The notes under the pieces are model-generated. The model saw nothing but the letters and a program-made list of their open reading frames with translations. It did not search any database and was not told the origin of the DNA. Below are positions 1-8,798 of a stretch of DNA of 64,000 bases, in pieces; positions within the stretch are counted from its first letter, which is position 1, and every line of letters starts with the position of its first letter. This DNA comes from AP-15 sp963832875 (lineage in GTDB: Bacteria; Pseudomonadota; Alphaproteobacteria; ATCC43930; CGMCC-115725), in the NCBI GenBank assembly GCA_963832875.1, contig CAWHWB010000007.1:372001-436000 (forward strand). Reading direction: 5' to 3'. Both the position numbers and the translations under genes were made by a program.

Positions 1-662
1 AAGAAGTCGAAAAACTCGCGATGGGCGTGACGGGATTCGCGAAGAAAGACGAGGATGCCGATCGTGGCGAAGAGGCCGACCGGCACATTGATATAGAACA
101 CCCAGCGCCAATTGTACTGATCGGTCAGCCAGCCGCCGAGGGTCGGCCCCATGATCGGGCCCACCATCGATCCGGTGCCGAACACCGCCATCGCTTGGCC
201 GTGGCGCTCGGGCGGGTTGATCTGAAACAATACCGACTGCGCCAGCGGCACGAGGCCGGCGCCGCAGACGCCCTGCAAGCCGCGATAGAGGACGAGCTGC
301 GTCAGGCTGGTGGCGCTGCCGCATAATGCCGAGGCGAGCGTGAACCCGCCGATCGAGATCAGGAAGACTGGTCTGATGCCGAACCGGGTCGCCAGCCAGC
401 CCGCTAGCGGCATCGCAATCGCGGCGGTCACGATATAGGAGGTGAGCACCCAGGCGGCCTGGTCCTGCGACGCCGACAGGCTGCCCTGGATATGCGGCAG
501 CGCCACATTGGCGATCGAGTTGTCGACCCCCTGCATGATGACGGCAAGGATGATCGAAGCGGTCAGCGCCGGGCGGTTGAACCCCGCAGCGCCCAAGGGG
601 GCCCTCGCCGTCTCCGGTCCGCGCGGCGCGCGGCGGTCGTCAGGCTGTCCGCGGATGAGCAT
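1..662 (-). CDS. DHA2 (EmrB/QacA-type) MFS drug efflux transporter, N-terminal part
   Basis: Proton-driven multidrug exporter of the inner membrane. About 220 residues are visible, read from an ATG at 660-662 towards the window start, so the C-terminal half lies outside. The first membrane helix carries the DHA2 signature (MQGVDNSIANVALPHIQ, near residues 50-66), followed by the RGLQGVCGAGLVPLAQS segment and the highly typical GPTLGGWLTD and WRWVFYIN block near residues 145-165. These are family hallmarks of the EmrB/QacA 14-helix subfamily. No partner HlyD-type membrane-fusion gene is visible on the visible (5') side of the gene. The start is the first ATG in frame; the ~30 residues before helix 1 are polar. 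Family sure; substrate unknown. Confidence 0.85.
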   Translation of the reverse strand, partial: MLIRGQPDDRRAPRGPETARAPLGAAGFNRPALTASIILAVIMQGVDNSIANVALPHIQGSLSASQDQAAWVLTSYIVTAAIAMPLAGWLATRFGIRPVFLISIGGFTLASALCGSATSLTQLVLYRGLQGVCGAGLVPLAQSVLFQINPPERHGQAMAVFGTGSMVGPIMGPTLGGWLTDQYNWRWVFYINVPVGLFATIGILVFLRESRHAHREFFDF

Positions 663-826
663 CGGTTGTCTCGCAACTGGCCCCTCTGGGTCTCGTCGTA
701 ACCCGCGTCCCGCCCGCCTTGGCGAACGCGGGCCCAAGAGCCGAAGCGGGGGTCCCTCCCATGACGGACTATTTCTCGCCGATCGTTATACAGCCGGAAT
801 TTCCGTCGTGACATCACGCCGCTTGA

Positions 827-1118
827 ACGGCCGCCGTCACCCGCTACTGGCCGCGTGGCGACAAGGCGATGCGCATGCATGCGCCGACCGCGACGATCGA
901 GATCGGCTTCGTCCACCTGCCCGCGGGCCGCCCAGTGGCTCGCCAAATACCTGCACGAATTGGCGGTGTTTCCCTACGGCCGCTTCGACGGCCAGGTCGA
1001 TGCGACGGCGCAGTTTCTCGACTGGTTCAAATCGGCTGGGCGCGAGGACGGCATCTACGCCCTTTACCGGATCCTCTACAAGGAGCGGCGCCGCCGCAAG
1101 GGTGCCCCGCCGCAATGA
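827..1118 (+). pseudogene. Remnant of phage terminase large subunit (C-terminal end), frameshifted
   Basis: Two reading frames together spell the C-terminus of a phage terminase large subunit (nuclease end of TerL). The first frame (827-~930) gives TRYWPRGDKAMRMHAPTATI and then GFVHLP; after a one-base shift near 925-940 the second frame gives WLAKYLHELAVFPYGRFDG followed by QVDATAQFLDWFK, ending at a stop at 1118. The order GDK-RM-A-IE-G-VHLP-WL-LHEL-FPYGR-D-QVD-TAQ is characteristic of this family. A stop lies directly upstream at 824 and no ATPase domain, portal or capsid gene is nearby, so this is a degraded relic of a prophage, not a functional gene. Confidence 0.75.
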
Positions 1119-1353
1119 GCCGCGGGACGCGCCCGGTTCTCATTCCCGGCGCCGCCGCCAGAGGCGGCCTCTGTGGACCCGGGCCGCCCCATATCCAGTG
1201 GCGCGCAACCCGCGCCGGGCAAATTCGCGCCGCAAGCGGCCGTTCGCGGCGTCGCTATCAAGCGCGAGGTTCGATCCGAAGCGGCCTTATTCTGCCACTT
1301 GCCTCATGCCCTGGTGTATAGTGGTGCCAGCCCGCGATTTTCAGGCGATTCCG

Positions 1354-1536
1354 ATGGATGTAACCGACTGTCTGCGCGGGCTCGAACAGTATGCGCCCGC
1401 ATTCCGTGACAACGATATCGATGGGAAGGTGCTGCTTCGCCTGTCGGCCGACGATCCGCACGAGCTCGGCATCGGTTCGATCGGCCATCGCCGCAAATTA
1501 CCCGAGCGCGCTTGTGGATCTCGAGACCACGTCTAG
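1354..1536 (+). pseudogene. Orphan SAM-domain fragment of a second adenylate cyclase-type gene
   Basis: From an ATG at 1354 the frame encodes a sterile-alpha-motif start (MDVTDCLRGLEQYAPAFRDN, then LLRLSADD and GIGSIGHRRKL) closely resembling the N-terminus of the large cyclase gene whose start is at 5550. After about 50 residues the similarity stops and the frame ends at 1536. Such SAM modules are normally followed by a class III cyclase domain, an ATPase and TPR repeats; none follows here. It is best read as the severed 5' end of a paralogue. Confidence 0.6.
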
Positions 1537-1565
1537 GCCATGCGAAAGGGAGGAAGAGATTAAAG

Positions 1566-2021
1566 ATGAAAACCGTGTTCCGTGGCGTTCTCGTCGCCTT
1601 CGTATTAGTGTTGTCTGCCGTGCCGGCGCTTGCGGCCGAAAAAACGGCGAGCCATCGCATCGTGATCCAAGTAAGCCAGAATGACCCGGAGCGGATGAAC
1701 CTCGCGCTCACCAACTCCGCGAACGCCATCAAGTACTACACCGGCAAGGGCGAGAGTATCGAAATCGAGATCGTCGCCTACGGGCCGGGCCTCAACATGC
1801 TGCGCGAGGATACCTCGCCGGTGAAGGACCGCATCAAGGCCCTCAAGGCTTCGAGTGTTGGCGGCAATATCCGCTTTTCCGCGTGTCACAACACACAGAT
1901 GGCAATGGAGAAGCGTGAGGGTCATCCGATCCCGATCATCCCCGAGGCCACGGTCGTTCCTGCCGGCATCGTGCGTTTGACCCAACTTGAGGAGCAAGGC
2001 TGGAGCTACATTCGCCCGTAG
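1566..2021 (+). CDS. DsrE-family-like periplasmic protein
   Basis: 151 residues. A signal peptide is clear (MKTVFRGVLVAFVLVLSAVP, cleavage after ALAA), so the protein is exported. The mature part has a DsrE/YchN-like alpha/beta fold pattern: HRIVIQVSQNDPERMNLALT, IEIEIVAYGPGLNML, then a single Cys in IRFSACHNT near residue 109, a position where DsrE-like proteins carry their reactive cysteine. Family members act in sulfur relay or are of unknown role. I chose the ATG at 1566 because GGGAGG lies about 12 bases upstream and the signal peptide begins there, although the frame is open from 1512. It stands alone; no sulfur-oxidation genes are adjacent. Confidence 0.75.
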   Translation: MKTVFRGVLVAFVLVLSAVPALAAEKTASHRIVIQVSQNDPERMNLALTNSANAIKYYTGKGESIEIEIVAYGPGLNMLREDTSPVKDRIKALKASSVGGNIRFSACHNTQMAMEKREGHPIPIIPEATVVPAGIVRLTQLEEQGWSYIRP

Positions 2022-2222
2022 TGGGATTACCGTCATAGCCCGGCTTCCGAGCGAGGCGGGATGCCCGACAAATCGATATCCCGAGATTTCGCTTCCTTAA
2101 GGCAGGCGTTATGACGCGGCCCGGGGCTCGCGCCAACGGCGGTTAGGAGCATTGCCGGTCCACACCCGCAAATGGTCGGGCGGGACATTCATGCCGGATT
2201 TCGGCACATGCCAGCCGCCGGC

Positions 2223-5200
2223 TCACGACAACTCGTCGAGCAGCGCCTTTGCCTCTTTCAGATCGGCGGTGTCGAACCCCTCGGTGAACCAGCCGTATAC
2301 CGGGGAAAGGAGATCAGAGGCTTTGGCTCGCCGGCCCTGGTCGCCCCACATACGAGCGAGGCTCGTCGCAGCGCGCAGCTCATAGGCTTTTGCACGTTGC
2401 CTTCGCGCGACGCGGAGCGCTCTCTTAAGGGCGGTCTGGGCCTCTTCCAGCCTGTTGAGACCGAGCAGCGCAATGCCCTCGACGCGATGAAGCTCGGCGT
2501 ACCATTGGCGATGGCCCGTTTTTTCCTGCGCCCGCAACCCGGCTTTCGCCGCGCCGAGAGCCGCTTCGTGCTCACCGCGCCGCGACAATGCGTCGGCGAG
2601 CCCGGCCAGGCCATAAGTCCGCACCCGCGTCACATTGGGCCCGTCGGCGAGCCCGCGGCGCAATTCGGCGACCGCCTCGTCAAGCGCTCCCTGTGCCATG
2701 AGCGCGACGCCGCGCATGATATCGGGGACCAGCACAAGGCCAAGTCTTTGCTCGGCCGCGAGCGCCTCAGCCGCAGCGAGCAGTTGCAGCGCCAATTCCG
2801 GCTCACCGCGATTTAGATGAAGCATCCCATTGTACAGCGAGGCGGTTACGATGCTGAACGCGTCTTTGATGCGCACGGCCAATGCCAACCCTTGGCGGCC
2901 GAGCCTCAGAGCATCCTCGGGATATCCGAGCAGCCAATTGGCCTGCGCGCCAAAGTAGCCGGAGCACGCGCCAGGGTCGTGCCCGCCGTAGAACCGCCGA
3001 AGCAGATGGTGCCGCTCGGGATCATAAAGCCGGCGCCCCGCTTCGCAGTGCTCGCGAGCAGCCGCGGGCTCCCCGGCGAATAGACTTGTCGCCCAGGCGC
3101 TGTGATGTGCCTCGAGACGTAATTCGTCTTCTGGCTCAGCGGCGGCGAGTTGTTGCAACCTGTCCGACAATTTGCGGCAGTCGAGGATGTGCCCGGATCC
3201 GTTCGCCGATTGCCAAAGACCATAAACCGACGTGAAAAGCTGACGCACATCGCCCCGCCGTTCGGCGAGTTTGCGCGCGCGGGAATAGGCCTGCGCTGCC
3301 TCTGTCGCGCTGAACCCCTTGGCTGCGAAGTGCGCCGACCCGCTGGCCAATAGCAGCTCGACCTCCCGCGCGGCGCGAGCCGGTCCTTCGGGCAGTGCCT
3401 CCAATGCCGCGAGACCGCGGTCGAAATGGCGGATCGCTTCGAGATGCGCCACACGATCGGCCGCATGTCGGCCGGCCTCCAGCCATTGATCGGCTGCACG
3501 CTCGGTCTCGCCAGCGGAGGTCAAATGATGTGCCAGCAGTTCCGGCTGGCGCTCGACGAGATCAGCAAAATACTGCTCCAGGGCCGCCACCACCCGGGCG
3601 TGCAATTCTTGGCGTCTTCCGCGCAGGAGCGTGCCATAAGCGGCATCCTGCACCAGCGCGTGCTTGAACAGGTAGGACGAGTACGGAGCGGTACCGCGAC
3701 AAAGCAGCAATCCAGCGTCGCTCAGCTGAGCCAACGCGGTCTGCAACTCACTCTCTCGACGTTGCGCCACCGGCGCGATCAACTCATAGGTAAACTCGCG
3801 GCCAAGAACCGCCCCGATCTGGGCGATTTCCTTAGGAGCTGGTCCGAGCTTGTCCAAGCGAGCCATCAGCGAGGCGTGCAAGGTCGCCGGTACGGACTGC
3901 GCCGCAAGCGATGTCGTCGCCAGAACCGCGGCAACCCGATCTCCCGGCGCGGCGCTTTCCAGCACCGCCTTGGTCAACTCCTCGACAAAGAGCGGCACCC
4001 CGTCGGTGCGCTCGACGATCTCGGCGACGATTTCTGCGGTAAGCGCGGCGTTGCCGGCCAGTCTTTGCACCAGCGCCTCGCCGTCGCGTTCGCCGAGCCG
4101 ATTGAGGGCCAAACTCGTGACGTGAGAGCGGCCGCTCCAGGGGGGCTGGAACTCGGGACGAAAGGTGATCGCCAGCAGTACCGGCACACACCGTATCCGG
4201 TCGACCATCAAATCCAGCAATCCGCGCGAGGTCGGATCGATCCAGTGCGTGTCCTCGATCACCATCAGCGCCGGCCGATGTCGCGCCTCGGCCTCGAGCT
4301 GGCACAGCAGCGCCTCGAACAGTTTCTCGCGTTTGCGCTGCGGGGTGAGGTTGAGCTCCCCGGCGGGACCTGGCAGCGACAGCAACTCGCTCAGCAGCAC
4401 GATATCGTCTTCATCCCGCATGCTCGACGCGAGCAATTCCCGCAATTTGCGGAGCTTGGCCTCGACCGCATCCTCGCGGACAAACCCGGCGGCGCGTTCG
4501 AGCTGTGCAATAAAGGGATAGAGCGCGCTGTCCTGGTGGTGCGGCGAGCAGAAATAACGAAGGCGCGTATGGGGCTCCGTTTCGATGCGTTCGAAAAGTG
4601 CTGCCGTGAGCCGCGACTTGCCGATGCCCGGCTCGCCGGAAATCAAAACCACCCGCCCTTCGCCCGTTTTCGCCTGTTGCCAGCGACGGATAAGCAGCCC
4701 GACTTCCTCATCACGACCGACGAGCGGCACCGCATCCGAGCGCAATGCCTCGAACCGACTCAAAGTGTCGCTCACGCCAACGACCCGCCATGCCGGTTGC
4801 GGCTCGGCAAAGCCGGCAAGTGCTCGCTGGCCAAGATCGGCAAGATCGAACAGCCCGCCGACTTGGCGGCGCGTTGAATTCGTCGATGACCAGACTACCC
4901 GGCGCCGCGAGCGCTTGCAGCCGCGCTGCGAGGTTGGGTGTCTCGCCGACGACCGATTGTTCCTGCGCCGAGCCCTCGCCGATCAGATCGCCGACGACGA
5001 CCAGCCCTGTGGCGATCCCGACCCGCGCTTGGAGTTTGATGGATCTGACATCGAGGCGGCTGACCGCGCCGATGGCAACCAATCCCGCCCGGACAGCCCG
5101 CTCGGCATCGTCTTCATGCGCGCGCGGGTATCCGAAATAGACCAAGACACCATCGCCCATGTATTTCGCGATAAAGCCATCGAACTCGGCGACGGTTTCG

Positions 5201-5550
5201 GCAACGGCTTGCTGATACGCGCCGATGACCTCGCGCAAATCCTCGGGATCTAGCCGTGCCGAAAGCGCCGTCGAGCTGACCAGATCGCAGAACATCACGG
5301 TTAGCTGGCGCCTCTCGGCCTCGCGGGGAGCTGACGACGCTAGTGCCGCTGGCCGAGCCCGCAACACACCACCGCCGAGCGCAGCGATCGCCGCTAGGAT
5401 CCGGCGCCGATCGCCGACAGCGGCGACGCCCATCTCTTTCAGATCGTCTGCGGTCAGCTCCGGCAGCACGTCCCACTTGATCGCGTTTTCGTCAAAGGCC
5501 GGCGCATACTTCTCAAGGCCGAGCCCCCGCAGCCACCCGGCAATGTCCAA
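2223..5550 (-). pseudogene. SAM domain / class III adenylate cyclase / AAA ATPase / TPR protein, interrupted by a frameshift
   Basis: One protein of about 1,107 residues in two frames (5550 to ~4880, then ~4877 to 2223). Order: SAM domain (1-65); class III nucleotide cyclase (about 75-225) with FCDLVSSTALS and YMGDGVLVYFGYPRAHEDD supplying the metal-binding aspartates and VVGETPNLAARLQ; predicted ATPase with Walker A GEPGIGKS (about 302-309) and Walker B LMVIEDTHWID; C-terminal TPR-like helices. This architecture is a known alpha- and actinobacterial signalling type making cAMP in response to unknown input. The frames join if one T of GAATTC at 4876-4881 is removed, restoring DESTRRQVGGLFDLADLG. 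The start is a TTG at 5550, preceded by AAGGAC. It may be a sequencing error or a real inactivation. Confidence 0.8.
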
Positions 5551-5827
5551 GGGGTCACCGTCCTTTAACAGCGTGCGGAAAAAGTCAGTTGATCATGGTG
5601 TCGTTGCCATTCACTCGGTGAGGTATATTTACAAGCTATTGATTTCGCTAATTCTGAGTTCCAACAATGAGGCAGTTTCACGTCCGTTCTCCCCAGATCT
5701 CGACTTTTTCCGCATCCTGTTAAGTATCCGTACCGCGCCACCTTACATCACGCTGACAGAAAGAAGGAGTGGATTCGCGGTGCGGGCTGATCCGCCAATA
5801 CCGCATACGAGCAAGGTCTGGAAGGGG

Positions 5828-6230
5828 GTGCGCCGTGCCAAGGCGGCGCTTTCCAGTGGGTGCAAATCCCGCCCGGCGAACTCGCTCCCGCCGGAAGCAA
5901 TCGGAGCAGTCATGGAGGTAACGAAATGGCTGAAGCCTTCGATTAGCGTGTCACAAATAGGTGACAGCGCGAGTGGGCAGGCCGCAACGCGAGTGAACGC
6001 CGAGCAAGCCTCGAAAAGGACGATGTGCAGGCCGACCCGGCACCCCTTCCGGGGAAGGCTGATACGGCTGGGGAGAATGAGCGAAGCGTAGCCCCAGCCG
6101 CTGCACCGGGGTAGTGGCGGCGGCATGTCCACAAGGAAAGCGCGCGCAACACGGGAAGCCCCGAACACTCTACGGCACGACATCAACCGGCGGCGGCAAG
6201 ACATTAACCAGCAACGGCGTCATTGGTGGG
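5828..6230 (+). ncRNA. 5' portion of a group II intron, no ORF, 3' end not found
   Basis: The segment starts with GTGCGCC at 5828, the usual 5' end of bacterial group II introns, and continues with domain I-like blocks seen in alphaproteobacterial introns (GTGCAAATCCCGCCCGGCGA at about 5860, GGAAGCAATCGGAGCAGTCA at about 5894, then ATGGAGGTAACGAAATGGCT). The minus strand of this stretch encodes the kind of spurious protein that databases often carry over such introns. No reverse-transcriptase/maturase gene follows and I see no domain V hairpin, so the copy looks truncated. The right boundary is approximate; about 150 bases of unassigned sequence follow before the Tn3-type element. Confidence 0.5.
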
Positions 6231-6387
6231 GGCACAGTGTTCGAGCTGACCCCCTAATCCAAGGAGCGAACCTCCCGACGGGCGGCGCGATACTCGGCCG
6301 GTCGCCAATAGCTTGCGGTGCCGCAACCGGTCGCTGCCGTGATCGACCGGTTCGGGGCTCGCCGCGCCGTCCGGACGCGCCTTTCCT

Positions 6388-6548
6388 GGGGTCAGCGGAC
6401 GATTTGTTCAAAATCGTACGCTAGGCGGGCCGGCGCGGTGCGCGGCGACGATTCGTGAAACCGTCGGCGGGCTGATGTTGTAGAGCCGTGCCATTTCGGC
6501 GCCGCTCTTGCGGCCGGAGATGACGCTTTCCGCGATTTCGCGGCGCTT
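6388..6548. repeat. Left 161-bp inverted repeat (Tn3 end plus copy of resolvase 3' end)
   Basis: This stretch is the reverse complement of 7263-7424 with about five mismatches and one missing base (CTAG here, CTAAG on the right). It contains the terminal repeat plus the last ~43 codons of the resolvase. The inner boundary falls at AAGCGCCG, a short sequence shared by the resolvase and the transposase start, which suggests how the two were joined. Confidence 0.85.
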
Positions 6549-6671
6549 GGTGCGGACCAGCGCCAGATCCTCGGCGCTGAGCGTGTAGTGCTTGGCCATC
6601 TCGGCGGCTTCGCTCGGGATGCCGAACAATCGCGTGCGCTGTTCGGCGGAAAGCAGAGTTCGGCGGGTCAT
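6408..6671 (-). pseudogene. Chimera: N-terminus of Tn3 transposase fused to resolvase C-terminal helix-turn-helix
   Basis: 87 residues. Residues 1-44 (MTRRTLLSAEQRTRLFGIPS, then AEMAKHYTLSAEDLALV) match the DUF4158 N-terminus of Tn3-family TnpA, with its own ATG and GGAGA upstream. From residue ~44 onward the frame runs into the resolvase tail (REIAESVISGRKSGAEMARL, then YNISPPTVSRIVAAHR), which is the inverted copy of the end of the neighbouring resolvase. The result is an in-frame fusion of a transposon DNA-binding start and a resolvase DNA-binding domain. The catalytic core is gone. Whether the fused peptide is made is unknown. Confidence 0.7.
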
Positions 6672-6821
6672 CGGTGTCTCCAGGTTGATGCGGCGGCCCG
6701 CTCATAAACCGATTGCCATTCAGGACAATTCTGAAACAGGATTGTGAAAGCAGATTCCTGTGGAAATCCGATGCCTCGCGATCCGATGCGCAAACGTCCG
6801 TTTGTGAAAGCCGGCAAGGGC
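6672..6821. other. Likely resolution site (res) region between divergent tnpA remnant and tnpR
   Basis: In Tn3 elements with divergent tnpA and tnpR the ~120-bp res site lies between them. The 150 bases here, if tnpR starts at 6822, fit that size, and include a small imperfect dyad around AGGACAATTCTGAAACAGGA (6722-6741). The subsites themselves are not assigned with confidence. Confidence 0.35.
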
Positions 6822-7391
6822 ATGCTACTCGGGTATGCCCGCGTCTCCAAGGGCGATGAGCAGAGCAATGCCGTTCAGGCCAAGGCCCTCCGCGACGCCG
6901 GTTGCGGCCGCATCTTTGAGGAAACCGCCTCTGGCGGACGTTGGGACCGGCCCGAGCTGCACCGCATGCTCGACCAGCTGCGCGAAGGCGATGTTGTTGT
7001 TGTCTGGAAGCTCGATCGCCTGTCGCGGTCGCTGAAAGACGTGCTCCACATCATGGAACGAATCGGCGCCGTCAGTGCAGGCTTCCGCTCGCTCACCGAG
7101 GCGATCGACACTACCACCCCGGCCGGGCGCATGATGATGCAGATGGTCGGCAGCTTTGCCGAGTTCGAGCGAGCGATGATCCGGGAACGGACATCTGCTG
7201 GCTTGGCTGTAGCGCGCGCCGCAGGCCGCGTTGGCGGCCGGCGCAAGAAGCTCGATCCGAGCAAGCGCCGCGAAATCGCCGAAAGCGTCATCTCCGGTCG
7301 CAAGACCGGTGCCGAGATGGCACGGCTCTACAACATCAGCCCGCCGACGGTTTCACGAATCGTCGCCGCGCACCGCGCCGGCCCGCCTTAG
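6822..7391 (+). CDS. tnpR: Tn3-family serine resolvase
   Basis: About 189 residues. Site-specific recombinase that resolves transposition cointegrates at res. The catalytic domain starts with MLLGYARVSKGDEQSNAVQ, with the nucleophilic serine in RVS near residue 9; LDRLSRSLKD, AIDTTTPAGRMMMQMVGSFA and FERAMIRERT follow as in the Hin/gamma-delta family. The C-terminal ~45 residues form a helix-turn-helix (GAEMARLYNISPPTVSRIV). The frame is open from a GTG at 6744, but 6822 gives the standard N-terminus and leaves room for a res site; that is why I chose it. All active-site positions look intact. Confidence 0.85.
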   Translation: MLLGYARVSKGDEQSNAVQAKALRDAGCGRIFEETASGGRWDRPELHRMLDQLREGDVVVVWKLDRLSRSLKDVLHIMERIGAVSAGFRSLTEAIDTTTPAGRMMMQMVGSFAEFERAMIRERTSAGLAVARAAGRVGGRRKKLDPSKRREIAESVISGRKTGAEMARLYNISPPTVSRIVAAHRAGPP

Positions 7392-7424
7392 CGTACGATT
7401 TTGAACAAATCGTCCGCTGACCCC
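7263..7424. repeat. Right 162-bp inverted repeat (resolvase 3' end plus Tn3 end)
   Basis: Partner of 6388-6548. The resolvase stop codon (TAG) lies at the inner edge of the terminal repeat, so gene and end overlap slightly as in compact Tn3 elements. Confidence 0.85.
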
Positions 7425-7714
7425 TACGACGCGCGGAACACGCGGCTACCCCGATCGGCTCTACGGCCGGGCTATCGCCTTCGTAAGAGACGGGTTCGCC
7501 CCTCATCCGCGGTTTCCCCTCAATCGGCGCCGCGAACGCGATTCTCGGCGCCCGGCCACGGGCGCGCCACGATCGGGCCGCTGATCAGCGAGCGTTCGTA
7601 CATCGGACGCATTTTACTCCTAAACCGCTGCAAGTACCCGAAGCCGATCGCGGGCGTTACGCCTTGACCTGGATCAGAACGGCTTGTGAGTCGTGCAAGT
7701 TTCCTGGCAAAGGC

Positions 7715-8792
7715 TCATTGATTGGCCGGTATCGTGACGACCGGAGCCGCTCCCCTCGCGCCCGTATCGGCAATCGAGAACAGCAGCATGATGATCCCGA
7801 ACGTGTATTTCGACTGAATGTCGTTGTTGGCGATCCAGAACCACCGTTTGTCATATTGCGCGGCGACGTAGGCATCGCGAGGCGGCGTGTCGGTGACCTG
7901 AACGCGCAAGGGCGGGCCGTTCAGAGCTGCCGACTGTGTGTCTACGAGGCCGGGGCCCGCTTTTCCCTGCAGGACGTCCGCTTCGGGGACCTGAATGACC
8001 GCGGCAAATTCCAGCATGATCTGCAGCATCGAGCGCGTCATCATGTCGATCTCGTCGTCTCTTCCCGAGTACCCGCCGTAATTGACCCTGAGTTCCCGGA
8101 GGTCCGGCTTAATGCCGAGCAGGCTCTTGATCTCCCGGCCCCGCGCCGCCAGCTGCGGGTCCTTACTCGGCCCGAAGATCAGCACGGAGGCCTCAGCACC
8201 TTCCTTGGGGCGCTCGATGCGGATCTGGATCGCGCCGGCGAGCTGGCCCTCCCGCATCAACTCGACCAGCCGGGTGAATTTGGGATCGGCCGGCCGCCTC
8301 AGCCGGTTCGAACTCGTTGTTGAGGCCGTTTATCAATTCCAGCATGATCGGCATGATGCGATCCGCGAAATAGCCCGATTGCAGCATGAACAGCACCGAA
8401 CTCGGCGGGATCGGCGTCATCAGCCGCTTCAAAAAATCGACCCCCGTCAGCGGCGAATAGACGACCGTTGGCCGGTCCGTGTAGGTGCCGCCGGCAGTCG
8501 CGGCTCCGGCCGTCGTCAACCGGTCGATCAGGCTCGCGGTGAAATTCCCCAGCGAGACGCTGCCGGTAACCGCACTCTGCAGCTGGTAGCCGGCGATAAC
8601 CTGCGAGACGTCCAGAAAGATCGGCATGTCCGCGTAACGCAGCTTGACGATGTTGAGGAGGGTCTGTTCCTTCCAGGAATCACCGATCGCGCTTCCATAG
8701 TCGATGCGGTCGTGCGGCACCGTTCCCGGCCCGATACCCGTGCAAGCCGCCACCAGGCCTGCCAGGACAACCGCGGCGAGCCGTGGGCCCAT
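7715..8792 (-). pseudogene. Outer-membrane-type lipoprotein of unknown function, single-base frameshift
   Basis: About 359 residues when two frames are joined. The N-terminus is a lipoprotein signal (MGPRLAAVVLAGLVAACTG, lipobox VAAC with the modified Cys at residue 17). The rest shows repeated hydrophobic-polar alternation and no motif I recognise: TLLNIVKLRYADMPIFLDVS, LIFGPSKDPQLAARGREIKS, and a hydrophobic stretch TFGIIMLLFSIAD near the end. The frame breaks after LNNEFE; removing one base of the CC pair at 8305-8306 restores RLRRPADPKFTRLVELMREG. It follows the GH13 gene by a few bases in the same direction, so it is probably the last gene of that unit. Confidence 0.55.
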
Positions 8793-8798
8793 GGGCGG

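Larger units (their letters stand above)
6388..7424. mobile_element. Small Tn3-family derivative (resolvase only, no full transposase)
   Basis: A 1,037-bp unit bounded by Tn3-type terminal repeats: both ends read inward as GGGGTCAGCGGACGATTTGT and finish in ACGCTA(A)G, 37 bp on the left (6388-6424) and 38 bp on the right (7387-7424). GGGGTC at the tip and ACGCTAAG at the inner end are diagnostic for the Tn3 family. Inside are a complete resolvase gene and only the first ~44 codons of a transposase. The usual 5-bp target duplication is absent (TTCCT on the left, TACGA on the right). It would need a transposase in trans to move. Confidence 0.75.

Noticed and set aside
442..1353. Plus-strand open frame upstream of the SAM-domain remnant
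   Set aside because: The frame is open by chance across the exporter start and the terminase relic; only the part from 1354 resembles a protein family.
3426..4877. Long plus-strand open frame of 483 codons
   Set aside because: It lies entirely opposite the cyclase/ATPase gene, whose minus-strand product has clear motifs; GC-rich DNA keeps antisense frames open.
5743..6204. Minus-strand open frame of 153 codons
   Set aside because: Overlaps the group II intron RNA; proteins of this kind in databases are translations of intron sequence.
6383..7429. Target site duplication around the Tn3-type element
   Set aside because: The flanking pentamers TTCCT and TACGA do not match.
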